Part shown: piece by piece, positions 45,512 to 54,829 of the stretch
How positions within the stretch are numbered: position 1 is the first letter of the stretch
Layout: each line of letters begins with the position of its first letter
From: Ligula intestinalis
Taxonomy: Eukaryota; Platyhelminthes; Cestoda; Diphyllobothriidea; Diphyllobothriidae
Assembly (NCBI GenBank): GCA_036362985.1
Contig: JAYGXS010000008.1
Coordinates: 11,019,368-11,083,367, forward strand
Direction: 5' to 3'
DNA length: 64,000 nt
The notes under the pieces: generated by a model
The model's input: the letters and a program-made list of their open reading frames with translations, nothing else
Database searches by the model: none
What the model was told of the DNA's origin: nothing
Translations under genes and position numbers: made by a program

Positions 45512-45595
45512 GTAGCTCAGGTGGGTAGAGCATGGCTCCAAACCCCAACAAGGCCGCAGAGTTTTTCACGATTCGATCACGAGTACTCATTAGAC
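45512..45595 (+). other. tRNA-like sequence
   Basis: TATCGTAGCTCAGGTGGGTAG is an excellent A box and D arm. ACGATTCGATCACGA supplies a near B box about 40 bases later. The acceptor stem is not closed. Probably a tRNA pseudogene or SINE head. Confidence 0.4.
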
Positions 45596-45834
45596 AGTTT
45601 CTATTACTGACCTTAGTCTTCAGGCGGATGGATGCAGTCGGGCATATCCCTCATAATCAAGTCAAGACTCATGGACGAGACCTGGTCATGCATTCGAATT
45701 CGATGAAGCCGAAATTCTCGCGAACGGTGACAATCGCGTGAGCTGCGAGTTGCTTGAGTCATGGTTCACGGGCTCAGTTTGAGTAAACCACTTTGCCATC
45801 AGGGAGCCCACAAACGAACACATTCTCCAACCAG

Positions 45835-45928
45835 ATGGCGTTTTCTAGAGTGGGGGAGGGGATGTCACTGGGCGAGACACCAGTTAGGGGCTGGAATGTA
45901 TGTACCTGTATACCACTTACTCGCCCAG
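45835..45928 (+). repeat. 94-bp direct repeat, copy 2
   Basis: Near-identical to 44002-44095, in the same orientation and 1.83 kb downstream. Confidence 0.9.
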
Positions 45929-46075
45929 TTCTGACCCGCACGCCGGCTATTGAGCAATTCGCACACAAGCGGCCAACTGCTCTAGATAAAAGGGAGGAGG
46001 GGTGTTAATAGTTATAGGCATGCAGTAGTATGGCAACTGCATCCTGTGTGTGTTTAGAACTGCCTGTTTCTGTTG

Positions 46076-46125
46076 CTACTGTCTCTCATGATGCGTTTGA
46101 GAAGGAATCCGAAACGTCAGACGAA
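46076..46125 (+). ncRNA. Degenerate hammerhead-type PLE end
   Basis: TCTCTCATGATG in place of CTCTGATGA, then GGAATCCGAAACGTCAGACG, which keeps the right core half. The core G5 is lost, so it should be inactive. Confidence 0.45.
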
Positions 46126-47619
46126 TACAGTTCTTCTCCCGGCGACCATGTGTTCTCAATGTTGTCTTGTTAGTTCCTGCGTCGAACGCAGGGGCGAATA
46201 GCACTGACTTGCACCTGTAAAAATGAAATCTGTTACAAGTTCGGTTGACACGGGGGTACGACGTCCATCATGTGGTGTCCCACAAAAAGAACGTATTGTT
46301 GGTGACTTGCGAAGCGTCTTTTGCACTCTGTCCTTAACCGCCCTTCCCCGGCAGCAGGACAGAGTCTGGCCGACTGAATGTGGCGCGGTCGGCTTGTAGT
46401 CGAAAAAGTTAAACAACCCCCTCTACGCGCGCCACACACGAATGGGTATTTGTAGATGTTGTACTGTGGGGCTGCTCGTATATCACACTTTCAAGAATGC
46501 AATGCGGGCCACACCGATGGTAGGCTGTTACAGGTTGACTGAGTCCTGAGAAGGGCTGTCTGGTACATTCAAATGCGTCATGCCGGCTATAGCGGGGACG
46601 TGCTCGAGTCCCGTGGAGGTGATTTTCGTCATTTAGACTCCACTCCATCTTCCCTCCCCCACGTACCGGTCCACTATCCGAGCCTGTAAGCCACCTGATG
46701 ATTGGATTTAACTCACTGGCCGAAACAGCTACACATTTCTCGTCTACGCGGCATCACATGGGTAGGAGTTGTCGCGCATGAGCACTGAAAATAACCCTGT
46801 CATAAATTAGCTCTCAGACTCGGGCGAGAACCCAGTCACTTCACCAGTCGTCAATCCACGGCGTTTACCACCTCGTAGGAAGGAAGAGGAGGAGAAAATA
46901 CGCTGCAAGAGTATTCATTCTTCCGGGGTTCTTCGTTCCGACTGGTCGTACCTGCCCTGGACTGTTACTACCTCAGCTTGGAATGATTGAAAATTGCGTG
47001 TTGGCGCCTTTATTGTTGTTCACTGTTTTTTTTTAACCCGCCGAAATTCTCATCACAGGAGCAGGTGGCAGTTGAATGTTCTTTTTTTACAATTTGGCAT
47101 CCATGTTGAATAGTTGTTTCACCGTATCAAACATTAATTAGATTTATGCTTACTGTTTTTTGAAGCATTTCTTTGGTTTTGTTTGGTTTGAGTCCTTCCT
47201 TACCACGACAGAAATGCCAAATATTTCCGTTCGTTTCCTACCAGGAAGCCTTAAACAGTTAAAACCTCAAATGCAAGGAAGTAGCGCCTCGTACCATTTT
47301 GGGAATAACAAACCTCTTTTCCTCTCCTACCTGATGTTTCAAATTCAAAACAAAATGAACATCCAATTAAAACCAAGTCCCGTCGAACTGGAAGCCACCC
47401 ACTACTACTACTACTGGGGTTTTAGTAGCGACGTGTTTGTGACTTAAAGTATGTTATAAGCGACTTTTGCCGTCTCCACTCCACCATCTCCTCCCATGTT
47501 CATTATATTTCAGCAACCCTTCTCCTCCTCCCATCAGCGACAATTATTTCTACAATTCACCTCCACTTTTTGTTTGCTCTGCTTCCTGTGAGTCCGCAAG
47601 TTGGGAAGAGAGTCTTGTA

Positions 47620-48960
47620 GTAGCCTTATCTTTCGGCCTCCTGCAGGAGGCCATCATCAGGGAACATGAGAGAACAGCAAGCATGGGCATGTCTTGTAGT
47701 CCAGCTACGAGTAAATGGGGGTTGGCGGGTTGAATTCGTGAGTGGTTGGGTGCACTCTCACGTCGTCTTCCGTACCGTTTTGGCGTGCTTCCTTGGCGTT
47801 ATGGCGTGCGTCCTTGGTCGCAAGATGGGCCGTGCTTCTTGGTCGCGCGAACCAAGGGCAAAATAACAGAGCAGTGTCTCCACATACCTGTTGGTGGAGT
47901 TGAAGTCTAACCTCCCGGCCTACAGTAGTTCTCGCCAGCCTTATTACTGGCTCGTGCCTTTACCCGCATGCCCGTGCAGTCGAATTCATGGCCTTCTTCC
48001 AGAGTGTGGGTAGCAATGTGGGACAGTGGATCACCTTTCCGCGCTGCCCATTTGTACTCCGTCATTCGTGAGTCAATTCATCGCCTGGTCTGCTCTGTAT
48101 AATGGTGAGAACAGTCGCGACATGGCGCCTGATAAACGACGCCAGATCGCTCACCTACCTCCAGTCTGTTTTTACTTGCGCGACTCACGCCTAGCTCTGT
48201 GGCGACACGTTCAGTTGCTTCGGACACGGGAAAAAGGTGGCAGAGTGTTGGTGGCTCTCCTCCGTTTGTTCCCCGTGGGCGCGTATGAAGGCAGTGGTTG
48301 ACAGAGCTGTTCGGTTATCCATTCCTTACCAGTCGGCCTCGGAGATGCCGTAGTTCTCGCACTCGTCTTTCAGGTTCACTGCAGTGTGCTTTTACGCCCT
48401 TAAATAGTGGTCTTACACAGCCACATTTATGCGCCATTGGGTGGTTGCTATGGGAGCTGAGCGGTTGGGTTGTGTTAGCCGCCCTCCTATACACCGTGGC
48501 GCTGAGTTCCCGGTTGGGTCTGCCCGTGACGAGGACACCCAGGAACGGTAGTTATCCAGCACTCTTCTGCCTTTGTTAATTTAATGTCGGCGAAGGTGCC
48601 TTTAGGCAGATTTTGGAAGTCTGCTTACCTGCTCCGTTTGATTATAACGCAAGTGCCGTCCACGTACCGGCACCAGAATGCAGGTTCAGATTGATCCTGT
48701 AAGATCAGTTCTGCGCTAAGTCTGGAAATTAGGGATCCCATCGGCGTCCCTTTGGTCTGTTCGTATGTTCTGCCATTAAATGTGAGCACGTTTCGTTGGC
48801 AGCAGAAAAAGAGTTGTATCAGATGGTCAATCTTTAGCGGACCCCTCGATTCGTCGTATTTCTCGTTGTTGAAGCTGAGCACGCCGGTTGTGTTAGTCGC
48901 CTTTCTATACACCGTGGTATTGAGTTTAAACTATTATTGGTGTTGTAACTTACCACGCTA
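47620..48960 (-). mobile_element. Penelope-like element, RT to 3' end, decayed
   Basis: The minus-strand frame 48912-48625 reads FNGRTYEQTKGTPMGSLISR and FWCRYVDGTCVIIKR, the core of a Penelope-type RT. The catalytic YVDD is YVDG, so one metal-binding Asp is gone. Farther on HTLEEGHEFDCTGM and VNSTNRYVE-like remnants mark the GIY-YIG region. A hammerhead-type motif at 47621-47665 closes the element. It is a dead copy in the CRTC intron, antisense to the gene. Confidence 0.8.
47621..47665 (-). ncRNA. Hammerhead-type ribozyme motif with perfect stem II
   Basis: The minus strand has CTGATGA, one extra T, stem II GGCCTCC-TGCA-GGAGGCC (seven perfect pairs), then GAAAG. Stem III and the cleavage site have drifted (GATA in place of GCTC). 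Confidence 0.55.
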
Positions 48961-49122
48961 ACAGCCCAGGTACTAGCCAAAAGGCCCAGACACGTTTATT
49001 GCCGGTATTCTGCCGCTGCTTGACACAACTGTGAGGCGTCGGGCTCATCTTTGGGGTTGCTTTGCTGCGTGTTTTGCTTTTAAGTCACGCCACTCTCTTC
49101 TGTTCATGTTTTCCTCTCCCAG

Positions 49123-50141
49123 GACTGCCTCCGACTCGGCCATCCCCAACTCCTTCGACGTGTCCCAGCGCAGACGCGTCGAACAACTTCCACCGGTCAC
49201 GGAGCTAACAAAGTTGCCCCACCAACCGCCGGCGCCACCACAACCGCAGGCCAACTCAGGTAATGGCCCCTCCCTCGAGTCGCCCTACTACAGCGGCGGC
49301 TCCTCCTACCCGTCTGTGCTGCCACCGCCACCGCCAGACACCAGCAATGGCAAGACTTTCTCAGCCGGTCACGACTCCACCATCTCACCGCCTTCCTTTC
49401 CAGCCTCCCTTTATCCGGACAGCAGCAGCAGTGGTGGCCGGCAGTGTTTTCAACGCCATACCAGCCCCCCAGCAGCACCCGACGCCGGCTGTCCTCCTCC
49501 CGCTTCTCAACCGCCGCGAATGCGCTATCCCTCCGCCGCGGTGGCCTCTCATCCCGCCCTCAACTGCATTGGCTCCGCCTCCTCTGTGTCCGGCACCGAC
49601 GACTCCGGTGCCGGCTCCTACTTCTTCGGCCAGTCGAGCGCCAGCGGCGGTGGCGGCATCAGTGGCAGTAGGCGCCACTTTATGGACTCCTCCTGCGCTG
49701 CCAGCACCGGAAACCTGCCGCGCTGCCTGGACGCAGCCTTCAACCAGACCCTGATGCCAGATTCTCAACTTCAGCATCCTCACCCCACCACGCCTTTGCT
49801 GCCCTTGGATCAACACCAATCGTCAACGGTGGCGCCGCCGCCGGCCCCGTCTCGTTTCTTCCTTGAGGATGTTGGCGGCAGCGGCGGTAGCGGATCAGCT
49901 GCAATGATGGGCGGCCGTCGAATGCACCACCAGCAGCAGCAACTGCTGCAACCGTTTGGCCACCCGCCACAGCGTGTGAATTCGATGCGCCAGAGTTCGC
50001 CCTACGGTGCGCCACCATTTGGTGTTTCTCACGCGGACGGCCAGATGCCCAAGGCGGCCGCGCAGTCCATGTACTTGAATGGTTCGCTGTCCATGCAGAA
50101 TATCCCCAGCGCTCAGGGACTGGCAATGCAGACGACAAAAA
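49123..50141 (+). CDS. CRTC: CRTC large exon (Ser/Pro/Gly/Gln-rich region)
   Basis: Acceptor CCTCTCCCAG ends at 49122. The single G restores the Arg codon and the reading continues TASDSAIPNSFDVSQ, placing the predicted phosphoserine (RRTAS) two codons into the exon. The frame stays open for about 340 codons. It includes QPPAPPQPQANSG, VLPPPPPDTSNGK, HHQQQQLLQPFG, SSPYGAPPFGV and YLNGSLSMQNIPS; the last resembles the third CRTC phosphosite region (GGSLPDLTN). Ser/Pro-rich central regions are usual for the family. The 3' end is uncertain. I place it near 50141, before a CT tract in which the frame turns into poly-Leu; CAG|GTAATG at 49259 is an alternative donor. The C-terminal transactivation domain was not found. 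Confidence 0.75.
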
Positions 50142-50146
50142 TGTAC

Positions 50147-50503
50147 CTCCTCCTCTTTCTCTTCTTCCTCCTCCTCCTCCCCTTTCTCCTCCTCCTCCTC
50201 CTCCTCCGCCTCCACCTCCGCCTCCTCCTCCCCCTCATACCCCTCTTCCTCCCCCTCCTCCTCCTCCTCATCCTCCTCCTCCTCCTCATCCTCCTCCTCC
50301 CCATTCTCCTCCGCCTCCTCCGCCTCCACCTCCACCTCCGCCTCCTCCTCCCCCTCTTCCCCCTCCCCCTCCTCCTCCTCCTCCTCATCCTCCTCATTCT
50401 CCTCCTCTCCCTTCTCCTCTTCTTCCTTCTCCTCCTCCTCCTCCTCCACCTCCGCCTCCTCCTCCCCTTCCTCCCCCTCCTCCTGCCCCTCTTGATTTGA
50501 CAG
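50147..50503 (+). repeat. (CCT/CTC)n polypyrimidine tract, about 350 bases, ending in an AG
   Basis: Almost pure C/T on the + strand, built of CTC/CCT triplets with interruptions, ending CTCTTGATTTGACAG. Reading frames through it (poly-Leu, poly-Ser, antisense poly-Glu or poly-Arg) are artefacts of composition. The tract follows the CRTC exon and could serve as an extreme polypyrimidine tract for the AG at 50502-50503. Confidence 0.9.
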
Positions 50504-50599
50504 TACTACCAACATCATAGGTGTAGGTTGTTATAACGGTAACAGTTGAGATGTCATCGTCTGATTATGCCCTGTTTTAATCTCCAAGGATCAAGCACA

Positions 50600-50950
50600 A
50601 CATAAAGGACATAAAAGTGGAATTTTTATAACCTTGTGTTTTCCTGTGTCAACACTGGTTATGTCTCCTTGTTACGTGTCAGAAGAGAAGGCAGAGCAGG
50701 GTAGCAGATAGTACTTCACTGTTACTAGTTCTGTTTGTACATCAGCGTTGTCTCCTGTGTGTCCGTCAGCAACATGTCTTCCGTCGTCTCTCTCGTCTCA
50801 GCAGCTTGTTCGGGTCGTCGGTAGCGCGCCTCGGCCTTCAGCGGTGGCAACATATTTAAAGGCCAGTAGTCATTGCTCCCTATTGGCTTTCCACGAGTGG
50901 CTTCTACAGGCAACCGTCATGCCTCCAGCCATAGTGTCCCCAGGTGACCG
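50600..50950 (-). repeat. LTR-like repeat, copy 2 (inverted relative to 42222-42590)
   Basis: The minus strand starts GGCATGACGGTTGCCTGTAG, then CCACTCGTGGAAAGCCAATA, CTTTAAATATGTTGCCACC, GTGAAGTACTATCTGCTA and CACGTAACAAGGAGACATAA. The order matches copy 1. The homology ends abruptly just upstream of GCATGACGG in both. Confidence 0.6.
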
Positions 50951-51521
50951 GTCGCGCCCTCGGTGACGCGCGCACGTGCATTCGTCTTTTCATGGCCCTT
51001 GTCATGCGTGACCTCAGAACTTGGCCGGCGGCGGTCTCGCGTGTCCTCTCTTTGTTATCCTGCCTCGAGGACGGCGCGAGTGTTGGGCCTTCCTATCAGG
51101 AAGCCACTCGAATGAGGGTTTTGCTTTTTACAGAACCCGGAGTTGCTGTCTGGGGCAGCAGTGGCCGTGGGCGAAGCCCGGGCTGATGTGTGGACTGCGT
51201 TCACTCAGGCCCAAGGGTGTCTACGAGTCTCAGCATGTCTGATGCAACTCCGTGTGACGATGAACGACAGTTGCCTATAAGTGCTTGTGAAGCCAGTTCA
51301 AGTGTTACATTAGTGGTGCGTTGGATGACCCCAGGGGTGTCGACCACTGACGTCAACTGCTGGGTGGTCGCAGGGTTGTGCGCTCAAGTGGCTCTTGAGG
51401 AACTGCGACTAGTTGGATACGCGCGTGTGTTCGTGTGCGTGTGCGAACGTGTTTGTGCGACTGGATATCCATCCTGCGGTTTAAGGTCACCGAGTGGGGA
51501 TAGTCACTAGCCGTCTACCTT

Positions 51522-51925
51522 GAACAATGAACCATTGTTGGCCGTCGGCCACAGGAGTATGTCGTCAGCACAGTCTGCAAGGTTATGCGGGCTGTCGGTT
51601 AGGCCGACTCCTAACATATGAAGAATGAGACGTGGTTATTGGAATAAAACAATACTATCTGCCTAGCCTTCTAGCCGTTACGACTGTAAGGACTCGAGAA
51701 ATGAGGCACAAGGCGGAGCGGGACAAATTAGTCCCGTTAGTGGTTGGTGAACGCTCATCATAGATTGTAAATATCTCCCGTCCTTTTGAGTCTGGTTATG
51801 ACTAGCTGACGATGGCTTATACGCGAAGAATGGGTTTCTCAGTCTCCCTTGTCTTTTCAGGCAGTAACATCTGCCTAAACTGCTAGCCTTCATGGATGCC
51901 GTCAGGGTCCAAAAATAAGACACAT
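51522..51925 (+). repeat. Promoter-less SINE variant with extra 5' module, copy 1
   Basis: 5' module AATGAACCATTGTTGGCCGT and CGGCCACAGGAG, then GGTTAGGCCGACTCCTAAC (hairpin-prone). Next the usual SINE 5' module (AAGGCGGAGCGGGACAAATT), then ATCTCCCGTCC joined directly to TTTTGAGTCTGGTTATGACT. The tRNA-like segment seen at 37615-37690 is missing. A further partial SINE 5' module follows at 51915-51985. Confidence 0.75.
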
Positions 51926-51997
51926 GGCAAACCAGTACAAGTGCGTTCCGTTAGCGTTTGGTGAACATTCATCACCTAGTTGAACTAAGAACTTTAT

Positions 51998-52043
51998 TAT
52001 TATGGCGTTTCGGATTCTCCCGGGAAACCCTCATCAGAATCAG
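51998..52043 (-). ncRNA. Hammerhead-type ribozyme motif
   Basis: The minus strand reads CTGATGA, stem II starting GGGTTTCCC and closing GAGAATCC, then GAAACGCC. The core is complete and no extra base separates CTGATGA from stem II. The stem III U has become C, which should weaken cleavage. Confidence 0.5.
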
Positions 52044-52189
52044 TCGTATAATCATGTTTGAGGTGCGTTCGCTAATAGACTAATATACAGGCTCTTTCCC
52101 ACTGGGCTTCCAGGCTCGACGAAGAGCCCCGCAAGCAGTCTCACAGTGACTACTTCCAGTAGTAAAGACGAAATGAGATTAACTTAAAG

Positions 52190-52290
52190 TGGCCTGTGGC
52201 TCAATCAGTAGAACGTGTGATTCAATGGCTTAAGATCCAACATATTTTGTGACGGCTTATCAATCACTTCCCGTCTTTGCGTAACATGGA
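52190..52290 (+). repeat. SINE fragment (tRNA-like head)
   Basis: GTGGCCTGTGGCTCAATCAG and TAGAACGTGTGATTCAATGG resemble a tRNA-like head. The B box is lost and only the tail word CTTCCCGTCTTTGCG remains. Confidence 0.4.
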
Positions 52291-52639
52291 TGAAGAATGG
52301 AAGCACCCAGCTGTTGGAATGTTCGCAGAATGTAGGCAGTTTGAAGTCGAAGTCGTTCTTTGGAAAAAAAAGGGGTTTATTGCGTAAATTTTCGAGCCTG
52401 GAGCCCCAGCTCGTCTTCGCGCACAGTAACGTGAAAGCGCTGAGAAAAACAGCTAACGCACAGAGTGTATAGAAAAATCGATAATGGCATGGCGTGGCGA
52501 TTGCGCCAGTTTGCTGTTGCCATGTTTCTCATCCCGTTCGTATTGGTTCGCGTCACGCTCACTTCTCCCTGAGACTTTTGTTCTCACCCGATGTGTCTGT
52601 GGATGCCTGACTCGTTCAAGTACATTGTCTCGAGGAATT

Positions 52640-52985
52640 CTCGGTGCTTCTTGAAAGGGCAGGCACCGACAATACAGGTTTTGTCCCACGCGAAGGTGTG
52701 CTAGCAAAGACCAGGACACTGAAATGGCCATGTATGGCTTATTAGCCGTCGTCGGCCAGTCATACCCAGAGCCAAGTGACCCCCACTGGAGCCTCAAACT
52801 CGAAACCTTTTTTATCAGAGTCAAACGCCCTAACCATTGAGCCGCGAGTTCGTTGTCCAACCGGTTTAGGTCAGGGGATATTGACACTCGTTGATGAACG
52901 CTCACCTGGCCGCTAACGGGACTCATCTGTCCCGCTATGCCTTGGACCCCGCCAGAGGGCCTGATAGCCTTAAATGCTGTCAATG
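52640..52985 (-). repeat. tRNA-derived SINE, subfamily 2
   Basis: Minus-strand copy with a full layout: 5' module at 52880-52985 (AAGGCATAGCGGGACAGATG), tRNA-like part 52795-52860 (GCTCAATGGTTAGGGCGTTT, then GTTTCGAGTTTGAGGCTC), body GGGTATGACTGGCCGACGAC and tail toward 52670. Confidence 0.75.
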
Positions 52986-53518
52986 CCTAAAAAACAAGCG
53001 TCATAGTTTACTGCAAATACTGATCTGATGAAGATGCTACCTGAAACCTCCATATAGGTAAGAAAACATAAGAGGGAAGGAAGCTTAAAAACACAGAGTT
53101 GTAACGAAACCTACGCACTGGCTTAACAGGAAGCTTTATCAAACAATCTAGCTGTTTACATAGATCAAGTTCCTACTCCCTCCTTAGTATCTACGCTGCT
53201 TCCAAGTAGCGCTGGTTTCGATTTGCTCTTGGTCGTCCAAATAGCTGGAAAGCCAATAAACATGGTTTCTACTTCGAAGATTTTCGCTGTTCCTGTGGAG
53301 TTCTGGAATGCCCCCACCTGTTCTTGAAAAGAGCTCGCTGTATGCTTATGTTCACGAAATGGAGATTGTTGGGATAGGCTTTTTGACGGAGGAGGCATTT
53401 TCTTCCAAGTGTTGTTTCTGGTTGGGGGTTCGAGTATGGCCAGCTGGTGGTGTCTACTCTCATCTCTTCCCGTCTATTTCTCGGTACCGAAAAAAAAGAC
53501 GAAGCTCACTTTTTTGTG

Positions 53519-53713
53519 CAAAGATAACGCCCGACTGCTTAAATTTTTGGTCGTCTTTGTTGGTTGCATATGGAGGGCGCGCGAGGGACGGAAGGCAGAT
53601 ACTATTTATAACTTGACTACCGCTCAGTGGTGTTTCTGTCTGCCTTTATTTTACACTCCCCTATCTGTCAACCGAAAAATAAGAAAAACACGGAATTTGG
53701 CATTTGAAGACTA
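53519..53713 (+). repeat. 195-bp repeat X, copy 1
   Basis: Starts AGATAACGCCCGACTGC and includes GTGGTGTTTCTGTCTGCCTT and TATTTTACACTC. Copy 2 follows the promoter-less SINE at 54062-54253. Together they suggest a partial tandem duplication of a SINE-plus-X unit. Confidence 0.75.
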
Positions 53714-54061
53714 ACAATGGACCATTGTTGGCCGTCGGCCACAGGAGCGATTCATCAGGACAGCCTGGAAGGTTATGGTGGCAGTTGGTTAGGCCGACTC
53801 CTAACATTGGTGAAAAATGCGACACGAGTACTGGATTAAAATACTTCCATCCGCCTAGCCGTTACGGATGTTAAGGCCCTATGAATGAGACGCAAGGCAA
53901 AGCGTGACAAATTAGCTCCGTTAGCGGTTGCTGAACGTTCATCAACGAATGTAAATATCTCCCAGCCATTTGAGTCTGGATATGACTGGCTGACGGCGTC
54001 TTTTACGCCAGGAGTGGCTATTTCAGTCTTTCTTGTCTTTGCTGGCAGTACTATCTGCCTA
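53714..54061 (+). repeat. Promoter-less SINE variant with extra 5' module, copy 2
   Basis: Starts CAATGGACCATTGTTGGCCG, with GGTTAGGCCGACTCCTAAC. The SINE 5' module (AAGGCAAAGCGTGACAAATT) follows, then ATCTCCCAGCCATTTGAGTC and TGGATATGACTGGCTGACGG. The same tRNA-like segment is missing at the same junction as in copy 1. Confidence 0.75.
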
Positions 54062-54253
54062 GATAACGCCCGACTGCCTACATGTTTCGGTCATCTTTGT
54101 TTTTTGCATATGAGGGAGGAGGGGGAAAGAGACAGAGACTATTAATAACTTTATTCCTGCCCAGTGATGTTTCTGCCTACCTTTATTTTACACACACACC
54201 CCTATCTGTCGACCGAACAATAAGACGAACACGGGATTTACCCTTTAAAGTCT
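54062..54253 (+). repeat. 195-bp repeat X, copy 2
   Basis: AGATAACGCCCGACTGCCTA through GTGATGTTTCTGCCTACCTT and CCTATCTGTCGACCGAACAA, collinear with 53519-53713. Confidence 0.75.
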
Positions 54254-54829
54254 ACCTCTCCGTTGCATAAATGGCTCGAGCCTCGTTGCGATACTCTGTG
54301 TTTTTTCCGCAAATGTCAGGACGCGCAGTTTCGCTCGACCCCCGGGGCGGGAAGAGGCTCTCAGGTAGAAGTTGCTTGCAGCATGTGTAAGCTGCCTAAT
54401 CCACGCCGATAAAATGCCACTGTTTACACATTGTGCCAAACGCTTCACTCCTCGTCTGGCGTCCACACTTTTGCATTTTTTTCTGGCGCGAGTCCAGTTT
54501 TTTTGCAGTTGGAATCACTTTCCAGGGCCCGGTCTACTGTGTATATGTCTCAGTAGCCCCCAGTCAAGTCGACGCTCTAATGTGTGACTTTATGCGCCGC
54601 GAGTAGCCGTCACGTTGAGTGGCACGCGTCTGTAATTCAAAATGCATGCCATATGTGGTTTTTTATTTGCTACACTGTTTAACGGATAGCCGCTCTCTGG
54701 CTCGGTGGCTGTCAGGAGCTATTCTTATTGACGGAAGCCCATTCTGCTCCCTACAACAAACCGTTGTCTGACCCCTTGCGTAAATTTTGGCGAAGTTTCA
54801 CGCCAATAAGTGTCGCGCTTCGTCCCCAT

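Larger units (their letters stand above)
43928..49122 (+). other. CRTC: CRTC intron (5.2 kb) full of repeats
   Basis: GTGAGT donor at 43928 and TTTTCCTCTCCCAG acceptor ending at 49122. The phases agree. The intron holds a pair of 94-bp repeats, two antisense Penelope-like fragments, a LINE C-terminal fragment and a tRNA-like sequence. The interval 46130-47600 shows nothing recognisable. Confidence 0.8.

Noticed and set aside
49259..49264. CAG|GTAATG as the end of the CRTC exon
   Set aside because: It is a good donor consensus, but the same frame stays open with biased codons for 290 more codons; kept only as an alternative.
49895..50518. Poly-Glu, poly-Arg, poly-Ser and poly-Leu frames at the CT tract
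   Set aside because: They follow from the CCT/CTC simple repeat; no gene support in any of these frames.
53027..53075. CTGATGAAGATGCTACCTGAAACC as a hammerhead
   Set aside because: Core words are present but stem II cannot form.
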